DNA of 37,409 bases from Balneolaceae bacterium (GTDB lineage: Bacteria; Bacteroidota; Rhodothermia; Balneolales; Balneolaceae): the NCBI GenBank assembly GCA_007693395.1, contig REDS01000120.1:1-37409 (forward strand), given 5' to 3'. Shown here piece after piece: positions 1 to 6,306 of this stretch. Each line of letters opens with the position of its first letter. The first letter of the stretch is position 1. Position numbers and translations under genes: made by a program. A model generated the notes under the pieces. That model did not search any database, was not told where the DNA came from, and was given only the letters and a program-made list of their open reading frames with translations.

Positions 1-65
1 TGCAGGTCGTCTAAATATAACAATTTATGGGCAGAAAGTCCGACAGACTCCTAGTGTGATTATTT

Positions 66-84
66 ATAACGCGTTTACCGGTTA
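66..84. repeat. Left terminal inverted repeat of the IS
   Basis: The 19-bp sequence at 66-84 is the exact reverse complement of 1120-1138. It lies 64 bp upstream of the transposase start, as expected for an IS end. Confidence 0.85.
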
Positions 85-148
85 GATTTTAATCCACGAG
101 TGGAGATCTAACATTAAATAATGTAACATTTTTATATTAAAAAAGGCC

Positions 149-1117
149 ATGCATCTAATTGATAATATTTATCATATAGGTGTTAATTATCACAAAAACA
201 CCAACCCTATGCATGACCTAAAGGCCAATTTCGATAAAATTTTACCCATCGTCAAACAATCCCTGGCTGATCAACTCGATGCTTTTGGCAACCTGCACCA
301 CTATCCCAACAAACCGGATCTGCCCGATAGCCATGTTATTGCCCTGTCGCTGCTTCAGCAAGCCCTGAGCATCGACAGTGAGCATTGGTATTGGAGCAAG
401 CTTCAAACCGACTATGCCCAGGCCTTTCCGGATCTGCCGCACCTGACCAACTATAACCGCCGCCGCAACTATTTGACTGGGTTTACCGTGCAGCTGGCCT
501 CGGTGTGGGGGCAGGCTCTTTGCCCTGATGAGGATACCTACATCGTTGATTCAATCCCCATTTCCATTGCCCATATTGCCCGTGAGCACAGCACAACCGC
601 CTGCCGGGAATCATTCCACAGCGCCCCTGACAAGGGCTATTGCGCAAGCCTTGACGACTATTATATTGGCTATAAGCTCCACCTTGTGGTGAGCCTGGAC
701 GGGGTGTATCACTCCATGGAGATGACCAAAGCCAGTGTCCATGATGTGCAGTATTTAAATGAACTTCACCATAGTGGTCTGCAGGACTGCCTGGTGTTGG
801 CCGATAAAGGGTATTTATCTGCCCACCGGCAGCTGGATCTGTTTTGCCAGACGGGGATTGAGGTTCAAACTCCAATGCGGAGAAACCAACATGGATACCG
901 GCCCTGGCCAACCGTTTTCAAAAATGCCCGAAGGAGGGTAGAAACTGTATTTTCACAGCTTAGTGATCAAATGATGCTCAAACGAAATTACGCCAAATCA
1001 TTTAATGGGCTGCGAGCACGTATCATTGCAAAAGTGACTTCGGTTACCTTCCTTCAGTACCTCAACAAACAAAACGATCGCCCCTTGAATCACATAAAAC
1101 ATGCCTTAGCTGCTTAA
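149..1117 (+). CDS. IS982-family DDE transposase
   Basis: A 322-residue transposase that would cut and rejoin the IS ends through a DDE active site in an RNase H fold. The three acidic positions can be placed: D in VDSIPI (about residue 133), D in LADKGY (about 218) and E in RRRVETVFSQL (about 263). The YIGYKLHLVVSLDG and SVHDVQYLNEL blocks match the IS982 layout. Length agrees with the family (about 270-320 residues). The reading frame is intact, so the enzyme may still be active. The start used is the first ATG; a second in-frame ATG lies 20 codons downstream (residue 21). The antisense reading frame inside it (483-911) is a shadow. Family membership is inferred from motif order; presence of a transposase is near certain. 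Confidence 0.9.
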   Translation: MHLIDNIYHIGVNYHKNTNPMHDLKANFDKILPIVKQSLADQLDAFGNLHHYPNKPDLPDSHVIALSLLQQALSIDSEHWYWSKLQTDYAQAFPDLPHLTNYNRRRNYLTGFTVQLASVWGQALCPDEDTYIVDSIPISIAHIAREHSTTACRESFHSAPDKGYCASLDDYYIGYKLHLVVSLDGVYHSMEMTKASVHDVQYLNELHHSGLQDCLVLADKGYLSAHRQLDLFCQTGIEVQTPMRRNQHGYRPWPTVFKNARRRVETVFSQLSDQMMLKRNYAKSFNGLRARIIAKVTSVTFLQYLNKQNDRPLNHIKHALAA

Positions 1118-1119
1118 TT

Positions 1120-1138
1120 TAACCGGTAAACGCGTTAT
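1120..1138. repeat. Right terminal inverted repeat of the IS
   Basis: This is the exact reverse complement of 66-84. It starts only 3 bp after the transposase stop codon, so the IS is very compact at its right end. Confidence 0.85.
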
Positions 1139-1553
1139 TTTCGTAAAAAATTGGGTGTAATTGATAAGTACCAGGAGCAGTATCTCACCAACAATATGCT
1201 GCGCGGGAAGGTGGATGAAGTGTTATTACTTAAAGATGGAAACGCCGCCCCGCTCGATTATAAATTCGCCCAATACGAAAGATAAATTATTCAACACCTA
1301 TAAAACACAGCTTGCCTGTTATGTCTGGCTTATTGAGGATAATTTTAACCGGCCGGTAAATCGAGGATACCTGGTATACACCCGAAGCAAAAGTAAACTT
1401 GTAAATGTGGAACTGGAAGAAGCATTTAAACAGGATGTAAAAGAAAAAGCTGCTGCCATTATCCGCATTATCGACAAGAATCAGTTCCCAAAAGCAACAC
1501 CCTACAAAAAACGATGCATTGAGTGCACATACCGAAATATTTGCATTAAATAG
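1139..1553 (+). pseudogene. cas4: Cas4-like PD-(D/E)XK nuclease, 5'-truncated and frameshifted
   Basis: Cas4 proteins are Fe-S exonucleases that help acquire CRISPR spacers. In the first frame (1139-1282) coding sequence runs straight out of the IS end. It contains GKVDEVLLLKDG (the acidic D motif) and PLDYKF (the D-x-K motif of PD-(D/E)XK nucleases), then hits a stop at 1283-1285. A one-base shift around 1277-1283 restores the rest: YKTQLACYVWLIE (the conserved Q/Y helix), RGYLVYTRS, and a C-terminal CIECTYRNIC cluster typical of the Cas4 Fe-S site. The N-terminal part with the first cysteine is missing; none of it is recognisable left of the IS. A related non-CRISPR PD-(D/E)XK protein is possible. 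The relic CRISPR repeats 250 bp downstream on the same strand favour Cas4. Confidence 0.75.
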
Positions 1554-1799
1554 CAGTTTTTGTAGTTTGGAGAATGTAGTGTAAAATACACTCTGGTTCC
1601 GGATGCAAAATTATTGAAGTAGCGCTCTTTTATATACTGTAAAAAGCTGAAAGGCATAGACTTATGTATAATAAGATGTACGGAAAAACAAACATTTTAC
1701 ACTTAAAGAAGATATTATGTTCTACATTTCAACACGATATAATAAAAAACCCGTGATGTTTAAAACAATAAATAATATCATTCTACATGTAAAAAGCTC
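1554..1799 (+). other. AT-rich non-coding gap, possible decayed leader or cas remnant
   Basis: This stretch is clearly richer in A/T than the flanking genes and carries stops in all frames. A short hairpin, AGTGTA-AAA-TACACT, lies at 1578-1592. A short frame from 1714 (MFYISTRYNKKPV...) is not recognisable as Cas1, Cas2 or anything else. By position, between the cas4 remnant and the repeats, it is where cas1/cas2 or a leader would be expected in an intact locus. That reading is inference. Confidence 0.35.
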
Positions 1800-1908
1800 C
1801 TCTCTTCACTAATCCACCAAAACAAGGATTGAAACAACTACTTCAGCAACACCAGACATAACAAGGGTAATTCTCTTTTCTTTAATCCATCATAAAAAAA
1901 ATCGAAGC
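1800..1908 (+). CRISPR. Relic two-repeat CRISPR array
   Basis: The 36-bp sequence at 1800-1835 reads like a type I/III repeat: it contains AATCCACCAAAACAAGG and ends with the classic 8-nt crRNA handle ATTGAAAC. After a 37-nt unique stretch (1836-1872), the 36 bp at 1873-1908 align without gaps to the first copy at 26 of 36 positions, sharing the CTCT start, AATCCA core and GAA-C end. A degenerate distal repeat is normal for the trailer end of an array, and 37 nt is a typical spacer length. Handle orientation puts transcription on the plus strand, with the leader toward the cas4 remnant. With only two copies, one degenerate, the call rests on repeat style, spacing and context. Confidence 0.6.
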
Positions 1909-1929
1909 TGGAGCTGCCTGAGTTATACG

Positions 1930-2469
1930 TTAACTCAAAAGTTCTTTCACATACTCATTACCAGGATCCATTTTAAGAGCCTGCTCGTAGTAGGTTTTTG
2001 CTTTTTCATCATGGCCGCCTTTTTTCATGAGATCGCCCATGAGGATCCAGTTTTCCACATCTCTGGGTTCGGTGCGTATTCTGTCGAGCAGGTAGGAAAT
2101 AGCTTCCTGGCCTTTGCCGGTCATCAGCTTATACAACACAAGATTTCTGTGGGCTGAGGCTAAATTATCGAGGGTAATAGCACGGTCAAAATCTTCTTTG
2201 GCTTTTTCAAGGTCATCTTTGTTTAGAAAAGCGTAACCGCGCAGGTTGTATAGCCTGCCGGATTCTGCATCAATTTCTATAGCTTCGTTCAGCGATTTGA
2301 TGCTTGCATCCCACTGGTTAAGTTTCTGCATCACTTCGGCTTCAAGCGTGTAGCCCTCCGGCGCGTCGGGTTTCATTTTTTGCAGCTTTCGGGCAATATC
2401 GAGGCTGCTGTCGAGGTCTTTTTCGTGGAGCAGTTCATACCCTTCTTTGTGTGTTTCTTCAAAGCTCAT
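1930..2469 (-). CDS. TPR-repeat protein
   Basis: A 179-residue soluble protein built almost entirely of tetratricopeptide repeats (helical hairpins for protein-protein contacts). Repeats are visible at about residues 8-33, 37-68 (PEGYTLEAEVMQKL...), 71-101 (SGRLYNLRGYAFLNKDDLEKA), 104-134 and 139-172 (ENWILMGDLMKKGGHDEKA...YYEQALKMDP). No signal peptide or membrane segment is seen. It is the last gene of a minus-strand operon and overlaps the stop of the DUF4834-like gene by 4 bp (ATGA), so the two are probably translationally coupled. The partner it scaffolds cannot be read from sequence. Confidence 0.85.
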   Translation of the reverse strand: MSFEETHKEGYELLHEKDLDSSLDIARKLQKMKPDAPEGYTLEAEVMQKLNQWDASIKSLNEAIEIDAESGRLYNLRGYAFLNKDDLEKAKEDFDRAITLDNLASAHRNLVLYKLMTGKGQEAISYLLDRIRTEPRDVENWILMGDLMKKGGHDEKAKTYYEQALKMDPGNEYVKELLS

Positions 2470-2687
2470 TGCTTGTTCTCTTTGTTTGCTTTTTCGGTTA
2501 TATCTTCAAATTCTGCTTCTTCAATTTCATCCAGTCGTGGTTTTCCAGGAGATGAACCCCTTCTGTTGTTGCCTCTTGGCATATTTCCAAAGTGAAACCG
2601 GAAAGCAGGCCTGTTTCTTCTTTTTGGCCCGCGAATCAGGCGTATTATTACGAAAATAAAAAGTGCTATAATCAGCCAGCGTATCAT
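2466..2687 (-). CDS. Small single-pass membrane protein, DUF4834-like
   Basis: A 73-residue protein with an N-terminal membrane helix (WLIIALFIFVIIRLI, residues 4-18), a basic and Gly/Arg/Asn-rich middle (RGPKRRNRP, RGNNRRG) and an acidic C-terminal tail (DEIEEAEFEDI). This layout matches the small DUF4834 proteins of Bacteroidota; function is unknown. It begins immediately after the nucleoside kinase stop codon and overlaps the TPR gene by 4 bp. The long plus-strand frames across this position are shadows. Confidence 0.75.
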   Translation of the reverse strand: MIRWLIIALFIFVIIRLIRGPKRRNRPAFRFHFGNMPRGNNRRGSSPGKPRLDEIEEAEFEDITEKANKENKQ

Positions 2688-3332
2688 CTAATCGGGGATA
2701 ATGTGTATATGAGTGTTACTTCGAATGGGTTGATCAAAAATTTGCTCTTCAATATAGGCAAGGTGATCGGGGTTGTTTACAAAATCGATCTCCGTTGAGT
2801 TAATGATCATTAACGGCGCTTTATTGTAATGGTAAAAAAATTGGTTGTAAGCATCGCTCAGCTCCTGCAGGTAATCCGGCGTGATATGGCGTTCATAATC
2901 GCGCCCGCGATTGTCGATGTTGCTCATGAGCCGATCAACTGTGCTTTGCAAATAGATAACAAGATCGGGCTTGGCAGAAATCCCGGTCATAATTCCATAG
3001 ATGTTATCATAAAGGGCGAGCTCATCTTCATCGAGATTTAGACGTGCGAAGATGCGGTCTTTTTCAAATATATAGTCAGAAATCACAAAGTCATCAAACA
3101 GGTCGCGGGTTGTCATTACCTGCTGTTGTTTAAAACGGCTTGCAAGAAAAGCCAGCTGAGTTTGAAATGCATACCGTTTGCGATCTTCATAAAACTTGGG
3201 TAAAAACGGGTTTTCCTCAAATTGCTCAAGCACCAGCCTGGCCTGGCTGCGTTCAGCAAGAAGCGAGGCCAGGGTTGTTTTTCCTGCCCCAATTACCCCT
3301 TCAATTGCAATAAAATCGAACTGATTTCGCAT
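2688..3332 (-). CDS. Deoxynucleoside kinase (deoxyadenosine/deoxyguanosine kinase type)
   Basis: A 214-residue kinase of the dNK/dCK family that would phosphorylate salvaged deoxynucleosides to dNMPs in the cytoplasm. The P-loop GVIGAGKTT lies at residues 13-21. The LEQFEENPFLPKFYED block follows at about 35-50, where the glutamate acts as base in family members. The DRIFARLNL block (ERS/DRY-like) and an Arg-rich lid, NRGRDYERHI (about 142-151), are also present. Length fits the family. It lies 27 bp after folK; in several Bacteroidota this kinase is adjacent or fused to folK, which supports the annotation. Exact base preference cannot be read off. Confidence 0.9.
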   Translation of the reverse strand: MRNQFDFIAIEGVIGAGKTTLASLLAERSQARLVLEQFEENPFLPKFYEDRKRYAFQTQLAFLASRFKQQQVMTTRDLFDDFVISDYIFEKDRIFARLNLDEDELALYDNIYGIMTGISAKPDLVIYLQSTVDRLMSNIDNRGRDYERHITPDYLQELSDAYNQFFYHYNKAPLMIINSTEIDFVNNPDHLAYIEEQIFDQPIRSNTHIHIIPD

Positions 3333-3359
3333 GATCTGTTTATATGTTGCCTTAACTTG

Positions 3360-3848
3360 CTACCAGATTAAATCTGTTTTGGATATTTCAATTTCAGGTG
3401 CATGTTCCATCATCTCGGCGATGGGTGTTTTGGTTTTAGGGTCGTGTAAATCCGGGTTAATCTCCTGAAGCGGGTAAAGTACAAATTGTCTTTTTTTGTA
3501 TTCCTGATGTGGAATGATAAGGGTATCGTAATGAATCACCAAGTTGCCGTAGAGAATTATATCCATGTCAAGAATTCGTGGTGCCCATCGTTCAGGGTTT
3601 TTTTCCCTGCCACACTTCTGTTCAAACGCCTTAAGACGGTTCAGTAAATCGAGTGGCTGCAGCGCAGTTTCTATCTGTGCCACGCTGTTATAGAACGAAA
3701 ATTTGGCTCCGCCAACCGGCTCAGACTCCCACACAGAAGCCTTCTTTACTTCTGATTCGGATAGCTCTTCAAGGAAAGCGCCCGCTTTTTGAAGCATGTT
3801 GAGACGATCTCCCAGATTGCTGCCAACGGCTATAATTACCTTTTCCAT
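3360..3848 (-). CDS. folK: 2-amino-4-hydroxy-6-hydroxymethyldihydropteridine pyrophosphokinase (HPPK)
   Basis: HPPK transfers pyrophosphate from ATP to 6-hydroxymethyl-7,8-dihydropterin, the step after FolB in folate synthesis. The 162-residue product opens with VIIAVGSNLGDR (residues 4-15). It has ASVWESEPVGG (about 38-48) and the signature RWAPRILDMDIILYG (about 86-100), whose two aspartates bind the catalytic Mg ions. IIPHQEYKKRQFVLYPL (about 111-127) is the conserved C-terminal block. Its start overlaps the end of folB by 13 bp, indicating coupled translation, and the nucleoside kinase follows after 27 bp. Confidence 0.96.
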   Translation of the reverse strand: MEKVIIAVGSNLGDRLNMLQKAGAFLEELSESEVKKASVWESEPVGGAKFSFYNSVAQIETALQPLDLLNRLKAFEQKCGREKNPERWAPRILDMDIILYGNLVIHYDTLIIPHQEYKKRQFVLYPLQEINPDLHDPKTKTPIAEMMEHAPEIEISKTDLIW

Positions 3849-4195
3849 GTCATGGTTATTTCTGCGTAATCGGCTGGTATATTTATGGGGGGATTTAATT
3901 TGCGCAGGGCAACGGTTAGCTTTTTTATACGGGGTGATTTTTCAAAGAGTTGGTCACCAATTTTCATGCAGAGTGTTTCAATAAGCTTTTCAGGCTCTCC
4001 ATGCAGCACATTTAGTGCAACAGTTTCTACATGCTCATAATTAAATGTGGAGGTAAGCTCTCTGTTTTGTGCTGCTTCCCTGAAATTTCCCCAGGCAGAG
4101 ACATCGAGCTCAAAATCGTTTCCCTCAAGCCGCTCGTTCTCATAGTAGCCGTGATTGCCCCTGAATTTGAGTGCTTTTATGGTAAGTTTATCCAA
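3836..4195 (-). CDS. folB: Dihydroneopterin aldolase
   Basis: FolB converts 7,8-dihydroneopterin to 6-hydroxymethyl-dihydropterin plus glycolaldehyde. The 119-residue sequence shows the conserved start (KLTIKALKFRGNHGYYENER, residues 3-22, with the substrate-binding Glu), the TFNYEHV block (about 50-56), LIETLCMKI (about 71-79) and VALRKLNPPI (about 95-104, with the catalytic Lys). It is the first gene of the five-gene minus-strand operon folB-folK-kinase-DUF4834-TPR. The promoter should lie in 4196-4470, but I could not pick out a convincing motif there. Confidence 0.94.
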   Translation of the reverse strand: MDKLTIKALKFRGNHGYYENERLEGNDFELDVSAWGNFREAAQNRELTSTFNYEHVETVALNVLHGEPEKLIETLCMKIGDQLFEKSPRIKKLTVALRKLNPPINIPADYAEITMTWKR

Positions 4196-4470
4196 AGAGT
4201 ATGTGTGCTTTTTTTTGATGCTCTAAAAATAGGCAGAAGATTGCTTACATACTTGGATTATATAGCATCCAAATTATGTTTACGTATTCAATAAACTGGA
4301 ATGCAGACGCACTGAATGCTTTGTGGTGATTCTGAGGGGTATGGGTATCGAGCAGAAAGACGTTGAATACCATCAAGCGCCGGCCATGATTTGAAAAATT
4401 AAATATCAGAAGCGATGCAAACAATCACATTTGTGAAGTGATGAGTAAATGGGAGGTGCGTTGCTGATAC

Positions 4471-5916
4471 TTAAAGTGTGGCTACTTCAATTTTCTGTTC
4501 CAGCTCTTTTAGCATCCGTTTGTGTTTGGCACTGGTTGACAGGCGTTCATCTACGGTTGAAATTGCGTGAATTACCGTGGAGTGATCCCTTCCGCCAAAC
4601 TGTAACCCAATGGTTTTAAGGCTCGATTTGGTGTACTTCTTAGCGAGATACATGGCAATTTGCCGGGCTTCCACAATCTCTTGCTTGCGGGTTTTTTCAC
4701 GAACTTTATTTGGGTCTATGCCAAAATAATCGCACACATAGTTTTGAATAAACTCAATGGAGATCTGGGTGTTTGAACTTTTAACCATGTCTTTGAGCAC
4801 GGTTTTAGCCATCTGCAGGTCAATTTCATCCACATGTTTGAGCGATGCGGTTGCGAGAAGTTTAATGATGGCCCCTTCAAGGTCTCGCACGTTCGATTTA
4901 AAATTGTAGGCGATAAACTCAATAATTTCGGGATTGAGAGAAATACCGTTATCTCCGGCTTTTCTTTCGAGGATAGCATAACGGGTTTCGTATTCAGGGA
5001 TCTGAAGGTCGGCACTTAACCCCCAGCTGAAGCGTGAGATAAGGCGCTCTTCAATATCGGGTATATCTTTTGGCGGCCTGTCGCTGCTTAGAATAATCTG
5101 TTTGCCATCCTGATGGAGGGCGTTGAAAATATGGAAAAACTCCTCTTGTGTTTTCTCTTTTCCGCTAAAGAACTGAATGTCATCAACAATTAATACATCA
5201 ATATTTCTGTAAAAAATAGAGAACTCACTTGCCCGGTTATTACGGATGGCCTGTACAAATTCGTTGGTAAATGTTTCTGATGAGACGTAAAGCACAGCTT
5301 TTTCATCTCCAAATTGCTGCTTGATCTTGTTGCCGATGCTCTGTACGAGGTGCGTTTTGCCCAAGCCGGTTCCGCCGTAAACAAACAGTGGATTAAACGA
5401 ATTACTTCCTGGATTATCAGCTATAGCCATTGCAGCTGAGCGTGCAAGCCGGTTGCAATCGCCCTCAATGTAGCGCTCAAATACATAGTTGCTATTGAGG
5501 TTTGAGTCGATATTTGTTTTGCGGATACCCGGAATTACAAAAGGATTCTCAATTTTTCCGGGATGGTAATCCGTGAAGGTGTTCATCTCTTGTGGTTTCT
5601 GAGGCGGCATTGGCCTTTGGGGCAGGCGGATAGATCGGTTGTCTTCTAATCTGTCCGATCGTTCAACAAGAACGGAATACTCAAGTTTGCCATCGTTTCC
5701 CAGCACTTTGGCAATGGTGGTACGAAGCATATTGTAGTAGTGCTCCTCGAGCCACTCATACCAGAACTGGCTTGGCACCTGTATGGTTAGTGTTTCCCCT
5801 TCGAGTTTTACCGGTTTAATCGGTTCAAACCACGATTTATATTTTTGATAGCTGATGTTATCCTGAATGATTTCCAAACATTCATTCCATGCAGACTCGG
5901 CTGTTGATAAATTCAA
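4471..5916 (-). CDS. dnaA: Chromosomal replication initiator protein DnaA
   Basis: DnaA binds 9-bp boxes at the origin, opens the duplex and helps load the helicase. With the start chosen here it has 481 residues: N-terminal domain I (AWNECLEIIQDN, WFEPIKPV), a variable linker with a Pro/Gln-rich stretch, the AAA+ core with Walker A GGTGLGKTHL (about 180-190) and Walker B VDDIQFF (about 243-249), and the C-terminal box-binding helix-turn-helix with GGRDHSTVIHA (about 440-450). No ATG is available. An upstream TTG at 5955 would add 13 residues, but the TTG at 5916 has a strong GGAGG ribosome-binding site 9 nt upstream and gives the normal family N-terminus MNLSTAESAWNECL. The upstream DnaA boxes suggest autoregulation. 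Confidence 0.96.
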   Translation of the reverse strand: MNLSTAESAWNECLEIIQDNISYQKYKSWFEPIKPVKLEGETLTIQVPSQFWYEWLEEHYYNMLRTTIAKVLGNDGKLEYSVLVERSDRLEDNRSIRLPQRPMPPQKPQEMNTFTDYHPGKIENPFVIPGIRKTNIDSNLNSNYVFERYIEGDCNRLARSAAMAIADNPGSNSFNPLFVYGGTGLGKTHLVQSIGNKIKQQFGDEKAVLYVSSETFTNEFVQAIRNNRASEFSIFYRNIDVLIVDDIQFFSGKEKTQEEFFHIFNALHQDGKQIILSSDRPPKDIPDIEERLISRFSWGLSADLQIPEYETRYAILERKAGDNGISLNPEIIEFIAYNFKSNVRDLEGAIIKLLATASLKHVDEIDLQMAKTVLKDMVKSSNTQISIEFIQNYVCDYFGIDPNKVREKTRKQEIVEARQIAMYLAKKYTKSSLKTIGLQFGGRDHSTVIHAISTVDERLSTSAKHKRMLKELEQKIEVATL

Positions 5917-5925
5917 CGTTGCGAT

Positions 5926-5931
5926 GCCTCC
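5926..5931 (-). promoter_or_regulatory. Shine-Dalgarno site deciding the dnaA TTG start
   Basis: On the minus strand GGAGGC lies 9 nt before the TTG at 5916. This spacing is ideal, whereas the upstream TTG at 5955 has only a poorly spaced AAGGGA 2 nt away. Most other genes here lack a strong SD, so this one stands out. Confidence 0.7.
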
Positions 5932-5965
5932 CAAAACGTTAAAAAAAGTTAGCAATATCCCTTAG

Positions 5966-5974
5966 TTATCCACA
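5966..5974 (+). promoter_or_regulatory. DnaA box, perfect consensus
   Basis: TTATCCACA on the plus strand, 50 bp upstream of the dnaA start codon. It could both seed the origin and repress dnaA transcription. Confidence 0.8.
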
Positions 5975-6061
5975 AGCTTAAGCGGATAGGTGGTCTTTCT
6001 CTGCCAAAAATGGGAATTTCTGACGCACAAGTCAAAAAAATATTTAGCTGTTATTGCAAAG

Positions 6062-6070
6062 TTATCCACA
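6062..6070 (+). promoter_or_regulatory. DnaA box, perfect consensus
   Basis: TTATCCACA on the plus strand in the same orientation as the box at 5966, 96 bp away. Confidence 0.8.
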
Positions 6071-6162
6071 TTTTAATTAACCGCTTAAACAATTGGTGCG
6101 CAATAATCTATAAGTTTGTTTATAAAATTATAAAATTTTCCTTGACAGTACATAACAATTCA

Positions 6163-6184
6163 TTAACACTGATTTAACACTGAT
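6163..6184. repeat. 11-bp tandem direct repeat in the candidate origin
   Basis: TTAACACTGAT occurs twice head to tail (6163-6173, 6174-6184). A degenerate third unit sharing TAACA precedes it (6152-6162). It lies beside the A/T-rich run, where origin-opening repeats would be expected. Confidence 0.65.
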
Positions 6185-6212
6185 TCCAAAAACGAAGCGG
6201 GCAGAAAAAAAC

Positions 6213-6232
6213 TTTTCCACAAGTTATCAACA
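6213..6232 (+). promoter_or_regulatory. Pair of near-consensus DnaA boxes
   Basis: TTTTCCACA (6213-6221) and TTATCAACA (6224-6232) each differ from TTATCCACA at one position. They lie 11 bp apart start to start, on one face of the helix and in the same orientation as the two perfect boxes. Confidence 0.65.
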
Positions 6233-6306
6233 ATATTTAATTGGGTGTGGGCGCGCTTATTTTAAATTGTACAGATAACCGCTTAAAACCAATGCCTTGT
6301 GGGTTG

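Larger units (their letters stand above)
66..1138 (+). mobile_element. IS982-family-like insertion sequence, apparently complete
   Basis: A transposase gene (149-1117) is bracketed by perfect inverted repeats. The left copy at 66-84 begins ATAACGCGTTTACCGGTT and its reverse complement lies at 1120-1138. Three of the next four bases inward also pair after one mismatch. The element is about 1.07 kb, close to the usual IS982 size of about 1 kb. No convincing target-site duplication is visible: left flank and right flank share only a few T/A-rich bases whichever outer edge is assumed. That would fit a post-insertion deletion, or an IR edge slightly different from the one chosen. The element abuts a truncated Cas4-like gene. 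Family assignment comes from the transposase motifs, not from a database match. Confidence 0.85.
5932..6300. other. oriC: Candidate chromosomal replication origin (oriC)
   Basis: The gene-free stretch upstream of dnaA carries two perfect DnaA boxes TTATCCACA (5966-5974, 6062-6070) and two one-mismatch boxes in a row, TTTTCCACA (6213-6221) and TTATCAACA (6224-6232), all in the same orientation. Between the pairs is an A/T-rich run at about 6105-6140 (TATAAAATTATAAAATTTT), a plausible unwinding element, followed by an 11-bp tandem repeat at 6163-6184. The motif CCGCTTAA or its complement occurs three times (around 5976, 6080, 6277). Box clusters next to dnaA are the classic mark of an origin; they could also serve only dnaA autoregulation. 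Confidence 0.75.

Noticed and set aside
1-65. Left edge bases possibly belonging to the cas4 N-terminus or another IS end
   Set aside because: An open frame of about 22 codons exists but shows no Cas4 cysteine motif, and 65 bp are too few to assign.
483-911. A 142-codon minus-strand open frame
   Set aside because: It is antisense to the DDE transposase, and is low-quality, Gly/Pro/Arg/Gln-rich sequence typical of a shadow.
4196-4470. Possible small RNA or terminator between folB and dnaA
   Set aside because: Only a weak TCACA/TGTGA hairpin without a T-run was seen, and no recognisable RNA family.
6143-6171. TTGACA as a plus-strand sigma-70 -35 box in the origin
   Set aside because: No matching -10 element lies at 16-18 bp, and no plus-strand gene follows.
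6268-6276. TACAGATAA as an inverted DnaA box
   Set aside because: Its complement TTATCTGTA differs from TTATCCACA at three positions, too many to count.
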